From JAFDWI01 sp964595905 (GTDB taxonomy: Bacteria; Actinomycetota; Acidimicrobiia; Acidimicrobiales; Iamiaceae): DNA of 54,195 bases. This document shows, in pieces, positions 24,107 through 31,696 of the stretch. Below the pieces are notes generated by a model. The model was not told the DNA's origin, searched no databases, and saw only the letters and a program-made list of their open reading frames with translations. Where the stretch lies: positions 1 to 54,195 of the forward strand of contig CAZQSU010000007.1 of assembly GCA_964595905.1 (NCBI GenBank). The letters run 5' to 3'. The position numbers were made by a program, and so were the translations under genes. Each line of letters begins with the position of its first letter. Positions within the stretch are counted from its first letter, which is position 1.

Positions 24107-24685
24107 GTGTCGTTTCTCGGTGCCCGGCGCACCATCGTGGTCGCGGCCGCGTCCGCCCTCGCGTTGAGCCTGGTTGCGGGCGCGTGCGGCTCCGACGGCA
24201 CGATGTCCCAACCGTCACGCACGACCGGCGCGACGGGCGCGACGACCTCGACGTCGATCGACGCGGGTTCGCCGACCACGTCGGGCACATCCGCGACGAC
24301 ATCGCCCCCGGCCACCTCGGCTGCGTCCGGCGACGACGGCGACACCACGTCGACCGCACCGTCGGGTCCCCTGCCCGACGTTCCCACCGGGTCGTTCCTG
24401 TCGAGTCACCGACTGTCGGTCAGCGGTGACGGCGGGCTTCCCACCGACGCCCGCTCGGTGTGCCACACGAGCCCGGGGGCGACCTGTGTGATCGACTTCA
24501 CCATGGGCGGCACCACGAAGTCGCTCGCCGCGCAACCGGTCGACGCGTCCGGCACGACCGCGTGGGACTGGTCGCCGAGCGACATCGGCCTCACACCGGG
24601 TCACTGGGAGGTCCGCATCGTCGCCGAGAACGCGGCCGGCCGGCAGTCGGTCGACGAAGCGATCGGTCTGGACGTGGTGGCCTGA
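24107..24685 (+). CDS. Secreted lipoprotein of unknown function
   Basis: Function not recognised. The 192-residue product begins with a signal sequence (ARRTIVVAAASALALSLVAGACG) whose Cys after AGA is a probable lipid attachment site. A Thr/Ser/Ala-rich linker (about 35-95) and a globular domain of roughly 95 residues follow. The domain includes two cysteines (SVCHTSPGATCVIDF), WDWSPSDIGLTPGHWEVRIVAEN and a short C-terminus. The pattern resembles an Ig-like or fibronectin-type beta sandwich with one disulphide. It lies just after wzm-wzt and is followed within one base by a lysozyme-like DUF4214 exoprotein, so it may work with that protein at the cell surface. Start GTG 24107 was chosen over an upstream in-frame start for the signal sequence and the hexamer. 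Confidence 0.75.
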   Translation: MSFLGARRTIVVAAASALALSLVAGACGSDGTMSQPSRTTGATGATTSTSIDAGSPTTSGTSATTSPPATSAASGDDGDTTSTAPSGPLPDVPTGSFLSSHRLSVSGDGGLPTDARSVCHTSPGATCVIDFTMGGTTKSLAAQPVDASGTTAWDWSPSDIGLTPGHWEVRIVAENAAGRQSVDEAIGLDVVA

Positions 24686-24686
24686 C

Positions 24687-26165
24687 ATGCAGCGTCGAGG
24701 GGTGGCGGTGCTGGCCGTTGCCGCGTTGCTCGTCGTCGGGGTCGTCGGCGGGATCGGTCTGCGTACCGACCGGGCACGGGCGGCGACGGCGGCGTTCGAC
24801 AAGAACCTGATCATCTCGAATGCGCTGTTCGACGCGTCGACGGCGATGGACGCGACGCAGATCCAGCAGTTCCTGAACCGGTACCCCAATTCGTGTCTCC
24901 GCAACTACCAGGCGCCGTTGCCGACCGGGTACTCGACCTACGGCGGGAAGGTCTCCGCGGCGAAGGTCATCGAGGCCGCGGCCCGGCTGTGGGGGACGAA
25001 CCCCCAGGTGTTGCTCGTCACGCTCGAGAAGGAGCAGAGCCTGGTGACCGGCGGCGTGGGCTGCGCGTCGTGGCGGTACTGGTCGGCGATGGGGTACGGC
25101 TGTCCCGACGGCGGGGCGCGCTACGACTATCCCGCCCTCGGAATCACCGGAACCTGTGTGATGTACGAGAGTTGGGCCGGCTTCGCCGCCCAGGTGAACC
25201 GGGGCTCGTGGCAGCTGCAGTTCAACCGCCAACGAGCCGAGGGCAACCTGAACTGGAAGGGTTTCCAGTCGACCACGAACTACGGCTACAACACCCCGGG
25301 ATGGCGTCAGGCCAGCGCCGGAGCACCGTCGAGGTACGAGGACGGGTGGGCGACGATCGACGGCCAAGCGGTCTTCATGACCAACGGGGCCACCGCGTCC
25401 CTCTACACCTACACGCCGCATCTGAGCGCCAACCAGGCCTTCTCCAGTCTGTTCACCTCGTGGTTCGGGTCGACCGGGCCGCCGCCGACCACGCCTCCCG
25501 TGACGACCGTACCCCGACTCTCGCTCGAGGGCCCCGAGGCCGCGTACGTCGACAGTCTGTACCGGGTCTTCGTCGGTCGCCCGGCGACGGTGGGCGAGAA
25601 GACGATCTGGCTCACGTCCTTCTCGAGCGGCGCGTCCACCTCCACCGCGGTCACGCACCTGCTCGCGTCGATGGAGTACTCCCGCTACGAGATCGCGCGG
25701 GACTACGTACTGATCCTGCACCGCGCGCCCGACCCGGGTGGTCACGACGCGTGGAGCGCGACGCTGGCGGGCAACGGTCGGAACGACCTCGTGCTCGCCT
25801 CGTTCGCCGGCTCCGACGAGTACTACCGGTCGCGGTCCAAGAGCGACGATGCGACCTTCGTGACGAACCTGTACCAGGACTTCCTCGGTCGCAACGTCGA
25901 CGCGACCGGGTTCGCCCACTGGACAGCCATCCTGACCGACGGGTCGATGTCGCGTACCACCGTCGCCAGAGCGATCCTCGACAGCGGTGAGTACCGCACG
26001 AAGCTGGTCGACGAGACCTACCGCCGGGTGCTCGGGCGGGCCGCCGATCCGGCGGGGGTCGACCATTGGGGCCGGGTGTTCCAGTCGACCCGTCGGGTGA
26101 GCGACGTCCAGTCCGGCCTCGCGAAGAGCTCCGAAGGCTTCTCCTATCTGTCGTCGCTGCGGTGA
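24687..26165 (+). CDS. Secreted protein: lysozyme-like domain plus DUF4214 repeats
   Basis: This 492-residue exoprotein has a signal peptide ending near residue 33 (RARAATAAF). Residues 35-275 form a cysteine-containing domain that resembles actinobacterial secreted lysozyme-like or transglycosylase-like proteins, with the candidate catalytic glutamate in LLVTLEKEQSLV. A Pro/Thr linker (PPPTTPPVTTVP) follows. The C-terminal half holds four related units of the type (V/L)xxLYRxxLGRxxDxxGxxxW (DUF4214-like), at about 289-350, 350-400, 400-445 and 445-492. It is 1 base after the lipoprotein gene and overlaps the following glycosyltransferase by 4 bases, so it is co-translated with a glycan-assembly enzyme. 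Its substrate is unknown; peptidoglycan cleavage at export sites is one possibility. Confidence 0.82.
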   Translation: MQRRGVAVLAVAALLVVGVVGGIGLRTDRARAATAAFDKNLIISNALFDASTAMDATQIQQFLNRYPNSCLRNYQAPLPTGYSTYGGKVSAAKVIEAAARLWGTNPQVLLVTLEKEQSLVTGGVGCASWRYWSAMGYGCPDGGARYDYPALGITGTCVMYESWAGFAAQVNRGSWQLQFNRQRAEGNLNWKGFQSTTNYGYNTPGWRQASAGAPSRYEDGWATIDGQAVFMTNGATASLYTYTPHLSANQAFSSLFTSWFGSTGPPPTTPPVTTVPRLSLEGPEAAYVDSLYRVFVGRPATVGEKTIWLTSFSSGASTSTAVTHLLASMEYSRYEIARDYVLILHRAPDPGGHDAWSATLAGNGRNDLVLASFAGSDEYYRSRSKSDDATFVTNLYQDFLGRNVDATGFAHWTAILTDGSMSRTTVARAILDSGEYRTKLVDETYRRVLGRAADPAGVDHWGRVFQSTRRVSDVQSGLAKSSEGFSYLSSLR

Positions 26166-27361
26166 CCGGCGTGGCCGCGGAGGCCGCGCGACCCTCCGGC
26201 TCCCCGGCGGCACCGCTCCGGGTGGGATTCGACGCCACGGCGTGTCTGGGGATCCGCACCGGGGTCGGCCGGTTCGCCACCGAGGTGCTGGACCGGATCG
26301 CTGCGGACCCGGGACTGGACGTGCACGCCTTCGTCGTGTCGTGGCGGGGCCGCGACGCCCTGGCGGCGGTCGCGCCGCCGGGTGCGAGGGTGGTGCGGCG
26401 ACCCATGGCGGCCCGACCGCTGCGGCTGGTGTGGGCACGCTTCGACCGGCCCCGTATCGAGACCTGGACCGGCCCGCTCGACGTGGTCCATGGGCCCAAC
26501 TACGTGGTGCCGCCGAGTCGTCGCGCCGCCCGCATCGTCACGGTCCACGATCTGACGCCGCTGCGCTTCCCCGAACTCGCGAACCGCGACACGCGGGCCT
26601 ACCCGGGGCTCATCGCCGCCGCCGTGACGAAGGGCGCCTGGGTACAGACGCCGACCGAGTTCGTCCGGCGTGAAGTGATCGAACACTTCACCGTCGACCC
26701 TGCCCGCGTCGTCGCCGTGCCCTACGGGGTCACCCCTCCCGGTCCCGAGACGCCCGCTACCGCGGCCGACGCCGGACGGCGCCTGGCGGGCTTCGACCGC
26801 TACGTGCTCGCGCTGGGCACGGTGGAGCCCCGCAAGGACCTGACCGCGCTGGTCGCGGCGTTCGATGTCGTCGCCGACGCTTTGGGAGATGTCGGGTTGG
26901 TGATCGCCGGTCAGGACGGTTGGGGCGCCGACGCCGTCACCGCGGCGGTCGAGGGTGCCCGGCACTCCACGCGCATCGTCCGCCTCGGTCACGTCGACGA
27001 ATCGGCCCGCGTCGCGCTGTTGCGGGGCGCCATGGTGCTGGCGTATCCGTCGCGGTACGAAGGGTTCGGTCTGCCGCCGCTCGAGGCGATGGATCTCGGC
27101 GTACCGGTCGTGTGCACGAACGCCGGGTCGCTTCCCGAGGTGCTCGGTGACGCCGCCCACTACGTCGACGCCGGCTTGTTCGACGCCGACCGCGCGGCCG
27201 GCATCGCGGCGCTCGCCGACGCGCTGCTCCGCGTGCTCACCGACGATGCGCGGCGTGCCGAACTGGTCGAGCTCGGCCGCGCCCGGGCGGCGCGCTGTTC
27301 GTGGGACCGCACCGCCGCCGCGATCGCGGATCTGTACCGGCGGGTCAGCGCGCCGGGGTGA
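26162..27361 (+). CDS. Glycosyltransferase family 4
   Basis: This 399-residue GT-B glycosyltransferase shows the N-terminal GFDATACLGIRTGVGRFATE glycine segment and the acceptor-side TVHDLTPLRFPELANRD. The interdomain LGTVEPRKDLTAL and the donor site YPSRYEGFGLPPLEAMDLG, with its EX7E pair, complete it. It resembles mannosyl- and rhamnosyltransferases of the WbaZ/MtfB type. The GTG start overlaps the preceding gene's stop. Its last 17 bases overlap the end of the convergent glycosyltransferase on the other strand. Specificity unknown. Confidence 0.88.
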   Translation: MTGVAAEAARPSGSPAAPLRVGFDATACLGIRTGVGRFATEVLDRIAADPGLDVHAFVVSWRGRDALAAVAPPGARVVRRPMAARPLRLVWARFDRPRIETWTGPLDVVHGPNYVVPPSRRAARIVTVHDLTPLRFPELANRDTRAYPGLIAAAVTKGAWVQTPTEFVRREVIEHFTVDPARVVAVPYGVTPPGPETPATAADAGRRLAGFDRYVLALGTVEPRKDLTALVAAFDVVADALGDVGLVIAGQDGWGADAVTAAVEGARHSTRIVRLGHVDESARVALLRGAMVLAYPSRYEGFGLPPLEAMDLGVPVVCTNAGSLPEVLGDAAHYVDAGLFDADRAAGIAALADALLRVLTDDARRAELVELGRARAARCSWDRTAAAIADLYRRVSAPG

Positions 27362-28682
27362 TCCCGGCGGCGCGTTCCACCGCGCTGGTCATCGCCGTGC
27401 CCATCGCCTGCCAATCGAACCCCGCCGCCCACTGCCGTCCCTTCTCGGCGAGTTCGGCCTGGTCGTCGGGTTCGCGGGCGAGAACCTCGGCGATGGCGCC
27501 GGCGAGCTCGCTCCAGTGTGGTTCGACGAGGATCGTGTTGGGGCCGGCGACCTCCGCGACCGCCGGGTTCGCGTAGGCGACGACGGGGCATCCGAGGCTG
27601 TTCGCCTCCAGGATCGGCATCCCGAACCCTTCGGCGACCGAGGGGAACACGTAAGCCGCCGCATGATGGTACAGCCAGTGGCGCATCGCACCACCGACGT
27701 AGCCGAGCAGGTGGATGTCCTCCGCATACGACGACGAGATGATCTCGGCACGGGTCGCCGGTGAGATGACCCGCTCCACGCTCGCGAAGTCGTATCCGGC
27801 GAGCACGAGCTTCAGGTCGTGACCGCGGGCCCGCAGGCGGTTGAAGGCCGCCACGAGGTCCTGGACCCGACGGCGATCGTCGGTACCGCCCATGAAGAAC
27901 ACGAACGGGGTGGTCTCGAGCCCGTAGCCGTCGATCAGGTCCCGCTCCATCAGGTTCGGCTTCTCGGCCGAGTCGGGGGCTTCGGTGTCGAGGCCCAGGT
28001 AGGCCACGGCGATCCGCGCGGCGACCCCTTCGATGCCGCGCGACCGGGCGAAGTCCAGGGTCGTGTCGCGGGTGTGTTCGGAGATGACGACGATCGAGTC
28101 GGCCCGTTCGAGCGCGGCCGCGAGCTGGCGCTCGTGACGCCAGCGGGCCGCCGCCTTGTTCGCGGAGGTGAGCCGGTTGATGCCGGCGCGTCGGGCGCCG
28201 GCATAGGTGGGCTTGTACGAGATCGGGTACCGGTCGCCCAGCAGCAACGGGATCTGGTCGAACACCACCACGACCGAGGGCACGTCCGCGGGAACCCCGA
28301 GCAGATGGTCGAACTGCACGAGCACGTCGGCCGAGACGCCGACCGCGGCCTCGAACGCCGGGTCGCAGATGTTGCGGACCTTGCTGATCCTGGAGCCGGC
28401 ACCCCCGGTGACCTCGACGACCGGGTGGTGACGGCCCGGGGCGACGAGGTCGTCGAAGAGTTCGGTGATCTCGGTGGTCACCGGATCCGCGAAACCGACG
28501 AAGGCGACGTCGGGGTCGATGCGCCGGTCGAGTTCGGTGATGATCGCCTTCGCGACGGCACCGATGCCACGGAACTGATGGCCGATCTGGAACGCGCGCA
28601 GGTCGAAGCCGACTCGCTTCGCCGCCCTGGATTCCCCTGTGGCGAGGTCGGCGCGACGCTGCGCGCTCAGCTGGTCACTCAC
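27345..28682 (-). CDS. Glycosyltransferase family 4
   Basis: This 445-residue GT-B glycosyltransferase is longer than its neighbours because of an extended N-terminus and an insertion near residues 80-150 (ISKVRNICDPAFEAAVGV). Features include VGFDLRAFQIGHQFRGIG near the start and VVISEHTRDTTL. The interdomain FFMGGTDDRRRVQDL and the donor site FPSVAEGFGMPILEANSLGCPVV follow. The GTG start at 28682 overlaps the preceding gene's stop by 4 bases. It is the last gene of a four-gene minus-strand operon. Donor and acceptor are not predictable; the sugar-nucleotide genes in the window suggest mannose, fucose, rhamnose or xylose. Confidence 0.88.
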   Translation of the reverse strand: MSDQLSAQRRADLATGESRAAKRVGFDLRAFQIGHQFRGIGAVAKAIITELDRRIDPDVAFVGFADPVTTEITELFDDLVAPGRHHPVVEVTGGAGSRISKVRNICDPAFEAAVGVSADVLVQFDHLLGVPADVPSVVVVFDQIPLLLGDRYPISYKPTYAGARRAGINRLTSANKAAARWRHERQLAAALERADSIVVISEHTRDTTLDFARSRGIEGVAARIAVAYLGLDTEAPDSAEKPNLMERDLIDGYGLETTPFVFFMGGTDDRRRVQDLVAAFNRLRARGHDLKLVLAGYDFASVERVISPATRAEIISSSYAEDIHLLGYVGGAMRHWLYHHAAAYVFPSVAEGFGMPILEANSLGCPVVAYANPAVAEVAGPNTILVEPHWSELAGAIAEVLAREPDDQAELAEKGRQWAAGFDWQAMGTAMTSAVERAAGITPAR

Positions 28683-29851
28683 CGGCCCGCCAACTCGTAC
28701 ACGCATTCGACCAGTGCATCGGCTGCGGTCTCCCATCGGTAGCGGGTGATGTTCTCATAGCCCTTCTCCGTCAGCTCCGCTCGCAGTGCCGCGTCGGTGC
28801 ACACCCGGGTCAGCGCGTCGGCGATGGCGGTCTCGTCACCGGGATCGACCAGGAGCGCCGCATCGCCGGTCACCTCGGGCAGGACCGACCGGTTCGAAGC
28901 GATCACGGGGGTGCCGGTGGCCATCGATTCGATCGGCGGCATGCCGAACCCCTCGTACCAGCTCGCGTACACCGACGCGGTCGCGCCGCTGTAGAGCGCC
29001 GGCAGATCGCGGGGGAGCACCTCGCCGATGAGCAGCCTGACCTTGTGTCCGGCGTCGACGGCCGCCTCGGCGGCCTCGCGGGTCTCGGTGTCGCGCCAGG
29101 CGCCGGCGCCGGCGACGACGAGGGTGAAACGGTCCGACACCGACCGGTCGACCCCGGTGAACGCGCGGATGAGCCGGGCCTGGTTCTTGCGGGGCTCCAG
29201 GTTGCCGACCGCGACCAGGTAGTCGCCGAAGATGCCCAGCCGGTGCTTCACCTGGGCGATCTCGGTCGCGGAGCGCCGGTAGAAGCGCTTCTCGTCGGCG
29301 GCGCACGACACGACGCGGACCCGGTCGTCGTCGAGTCCGTAGAACTCGACGATCTCACGTTGCATGCCGTGGGTGAGCGCGGTCACCAGGTCGGAGGTGG
29401 TCGCCGACCGGCGGACGGCGCCACGGAGGTACGCGCCGTTCGCTTCGTCGACCATGTCGGGAACGGCTTCGAAGCACAGGTCGTGGACGGCGGTGATGCA
29501 GCGTGACCGCGCGAGCGGCCACCGACTGAAATCGGGGAAGAAGTACACGCCCCGGCCGAGCACGAGGTCCATGGGCGGCAGGCGGTCGGCCTGTTGGAGG
29601 CGTTGGATCTGGGTGAAGGTGGCGGGGATGCGCAGTGGGCGGATCCGGTCGAAGCCGTAGCCCCGGGCGATCGACATGGTGCCGAAGGGGACGGCCAGCG
29701 CCGCGTCGAGGTCGCCTCGAGCCGCGATGCGGGCGTCGAGCGCCTTGAGCAGGTGCAACGTGTAGTTGCCCACGCCGCTGAAATGCGGAGCGACGAGAGG
29801 CTTGCCGTCGATGACGAGGCGGACGGAGTGCCGGGTCGAGGTCGTCTTCAC
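28679..29851 (-). CDS. Glycosyltransferase family 4
   Basis: This 390-residue GT-B glycosyltransferase has LVIDGKPLVAPHFSGVGNYT at its start. The acceptor region is TAVHDLCFEAVPDM, followed by LVAVGNLEPRKNQARL between domains. The donor site is ASWYEGFGMPPIESMATGTPVI, with the catalytic glutamates. It is coupled at both ends by GTGA overlaps to other glycosyltransferases. The GTG start at 29851 was chosen because it overlaps the upstream stop and gives the canonical N-terminus; the frame is open well upstream but that part is the neighbouring gene read out of phase. Specificity unknown. Confidence 0.88.
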   Translation of the reverse strand: MKTTSTRHSVRLVIDGKPLVAPHFSGVGNYTLHLLKALDARIAARGDLDAALAVPFGTMSIARGYGFDRIRPLRIPATFTQIQRLQQADRLPPMDLVLGRGVYFFPDFSRWPLARSRCITAVHDLCFEAVPDMVDEANGAYLRGAVRRSATTSDLVTALTHGMQREIVEFYGLDDDRVRVVSCAADEKRFYRRSATEIAQVKHRLGIFGDYLVAVGNLEPRKNQARLIRAFTGVDRSVSDRFTLVVAGAGAWRDTETREAAEAAVDAGHKVRLLIGEVLPRDLPALYSGATASVYASWYEGFGMPPIESMATGTPVIASNRSVLPEVTGDAALLVDPGDETAIADALTRVCTDAALRAELTEKGYENITRYRWETAADALVECVYELAGR

Positions 29852-31041
29852 GCGGCGGCGTCCAGGGTCGCTTCCACCGCGGTCAGGAGCTGCTCCGCCG
29901 CACGCGACCAGGTCAGTTCGGCCGCCCGGGCCCGCCCGTTGCGGCCGAGCCGGACGGCGAGCTCGTCGTCGTCGTGGAGCCGGGTCACGGCGGCCGCGAT
30001 GGCGGCCGGGTCGGGTTCCACGACGAGTCCGGTCTCGGCGTCGTCGACCAGTTCGGCGAGACCGCCGCCGTCGGCGCACACGACGACCGGTCGTCCGTGC
30101 TGCATCGCCTCGATCGCCGTGAGGCCGTAGTCCTCGTCGAGGGCCGGCGCGACGACACACCGGCTCGAGGCGTACAGCGCGTCGAGCCGGCGGTCGTCGA
30201 CGTGGCCGACGAAGTCGACCCGGCCGTGACCGGAGGTGGGTGTCGTCGGCGCGGCGCCGGTGTTGCACCACAGCGTTCCGGCGTCGAGATCGTCCACGTC
30301 GAGCTCTCCGGCCGCCAGGCGGACGTCGAGGGCGCGGGTGAAGGCGAGTCGTCCGCCCGTGCCGGTGCAGGTGAAGGGGATCGCCGCATCGACGAGGTGG
30401 GCCGCGGCGACGGCCAGCTCGGCCCGCTTGGGAAACTCGTGCCGGGTCACGCACACCGCCCCGACCGTACCCGGGTGTTGCTCGTCGACGCCGGAGGCGA
30501 CCCCGATGCCGGCATGGAACGGCCAGGTCTCGCGCCGCTGGTTGAAGTGTTCCAGTCGCCGTGCCACCGTGGCGGACGGGCACAGGAACGTGGTGACCGC
30601 GGCCAGCCGGTCACGGTCGAGGCCGCGCACCAGCCGCGCGGCGTGGGCGTGCTCGGCGGGGTCGGCCGCGAACCCGGCGTCGACATAGGGCTCCTCGAGG
30701 TCGTAGAAGACGCGGTGGTGGTGGAAGAACAGCGCGAGGTGGGCACGGTGCCGATGGACGTACGACGGCGGTGACGTCGAGATGACCAGGTCGTAGGCAC
30801 CGGTGGAGATGCCGTCGAAGCGGTCGCGGCCGTGCAGGTAGGTGAGGAACTCCCGTTGGGTGTCGAGCACGCTGGCCTCCAGCGGGTGGCGACGGGCGAC
30901 CTCGTCGGTGTCGGTCAGGGTGACGGTGTGCCGGGTGACGCCGTAGCCGGCGCCGGTCAGGATCTTCTCGACCCGGCCGACGACGCGTTCGAAGCCGCCG
31001 ATGGGGCCGTGGTCGGGCTTGAGCAGTGCGATCTTGATCAT
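29848..31041 (-). CDS. Glycosyltransferase family 4
   Basis: This 397-residue GT-B glycosyltransferase starts MIKIALLKPDHGPIGGFERVV, with the glycine-rich nucleotide-side turn. A histidine-rich acceptor segment (HRAHLALFFHHHRVFYD) follows. CVTRHEFPKRAELAV lies before the donor domain, which contains APALDEDYGLTAIEAMQHGRPVVV. The motif DEDYGLTAIEA fits the GT4 EX7E site with Glu and Glu eight residues apart. The ATG at 31041 begins exactly at the first beta strand, 10 bases after the stop of the coiled-coil gene, so both are in one transcript. Specificity unknown. Confidence 0.88.
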   Translation of the reverse strand: MIKIALLKPDHGPIGGFERVVGRVEKILTGAGYGVTRHTVTLTDTDEVARRHPLEASVLDTQREFLTYLHGRDRFDGISTGAYDLVISTSPPSYVHRHRAHLALFFHHHRVFYDLEEPYVDAGFAADPAEHAHAARLVRGLDRDRLAAVTTFLCPSATVARRLEHFNQRRETWPFHAGIGVASGVDEQHPGTVGAVCVTRHEFPKRAELAVAAAHLVDAAIPFTCTGTGGRLAFTRALDVRLAAGELDVDDLDAGTLWCNTGAAPTTPTSGHGRVDFVGHVDDRRLDALYASSRCVVAPALDEDYGLTAIEAMQHGRPVVVCADGGGLAELVDDAETGLVVEPDPAAIAAAVTRLHDDDELAVRLGRNGRARAAELTWSRAAEQLLTAVEATLDAAA

Positions 31042-31051
31042 CGACGGTGGC

Positions 31052-31633
31052 TCAACCCGCCTCGTCGCCGTCGCCGTCGCCGACGTGGGAGCGTCGTAAC
31101 CGATCGACGGTCGCCTCGAGCGTCCGGACGCGGTCGTGCAGGCTCTGCAGTTCGTCGTCGCGGTCGGGCGCTTCGACCGATCGTGCACCGGCCGCGGTCT
31201 GGGAGAACTCGGCGATGCGGGCGTCGAGGATCCGGACCTGCTCGCTGACCTCGTCGATGCCGACGTCGATCGTCGCGACCGCGGCGTGCATCCGGTCGAG
31301 CTGCGGCTCGATCGGGGGACGGGCCGCGGCTTCGACGGCCGCGAGCTGAACCATGCCCGTGAGCGTCTCGAGGACCTCGAGCACGCGCGCGTTGAAGACC
31401 CGCTGGTAGGAGGTGACCGGCCGTAACCCGTCGACGAGAGCCTTCTTCAAGGGGCGGGCACGGGTCTGTTCGGGGAGTTCCGCACCCATGTGGGCGTGCT
31501 GGGCGGCCTCGTCCAACATGAGCCGGAGGTGCCCGAACACGCGGTCGCCGGCATCGGGACCGGGCGGGACCCGCTCGTCGACGCGCCGGGCCAACTCGTC
31601 GAGGATGTCGTTGACGGACCGCGTGCTCGGCAT
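31052..31633 (-). CDS. Coiled-coil protein with glycan-locus N-terminal domain
   Basis: Function not recognised, though the layout is suggestive. The 193-residue protein begins with a helical region (NDILDELARRVDERV). The stretch RPVTSYQRVFNARVLEVLETLTG (about 72-94) resembles the N-terminal helical module that precedes SAM-methyltransferase or glycosyltransferase domains in other actinobacterial polysaccharide loci. The rest is a long predicted coiled coil (about 105-180) with heptad hydrophobic positions and acidic tail. No catalytic domain is present. It may be a scaffold, or a free-standing relative of the coiled-coil rulers that set chain length in ABC-exported O-antigens. It is the first gene of the four-gene minus-strand glycosyltransferase operon and has its own TAGGAT hexamer. 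Confidence 0.72.
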   Translation of the reverse strand: MPSTRSVNDILDELARRVDERVPPGPDAGDRVFGHLRLMLDEAAQHAHMGAELPEQTRARPLKKALVDGLRPVTSYQRVFNARVLEVLETLTGMVQLAAVEAAARPPIEPQLDRMHAAVATIDVGIDEVSEQVRILDARIAEFSQTAAGARSVEAPDRDDELQSLHDRVRTLEATVDRLRRSHVGDGDGDEAG

Positions 31634-31640
31634 CGGGCCG

Positions 31641-31646
31641 ATCCTA
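31641..31646 (-). promoter_or_regulatory. -10 hexamer of a probably leaderless promoter (coiled-coil gene)
   Basis: On the minus strand TAGGAT ends 7 bases before the ATG at 31633. It probably drives the four-gene operon ending at 27345. Confidence 0.45.
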
Positions 31647-31696
31647 CCTGCGCACCTCGGCCCGACCGTGGTCGGTCGCGGCGGCGCCCGACCGCT

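Noticed and set aside
24591..26438. Minus-strand open frame of about 600 codons opposite the DUF4214 gene
   Set aside because: Arg/Gly/Pro-rich composition, no domain; the plus-strand gene has a signal peptide and repeats.
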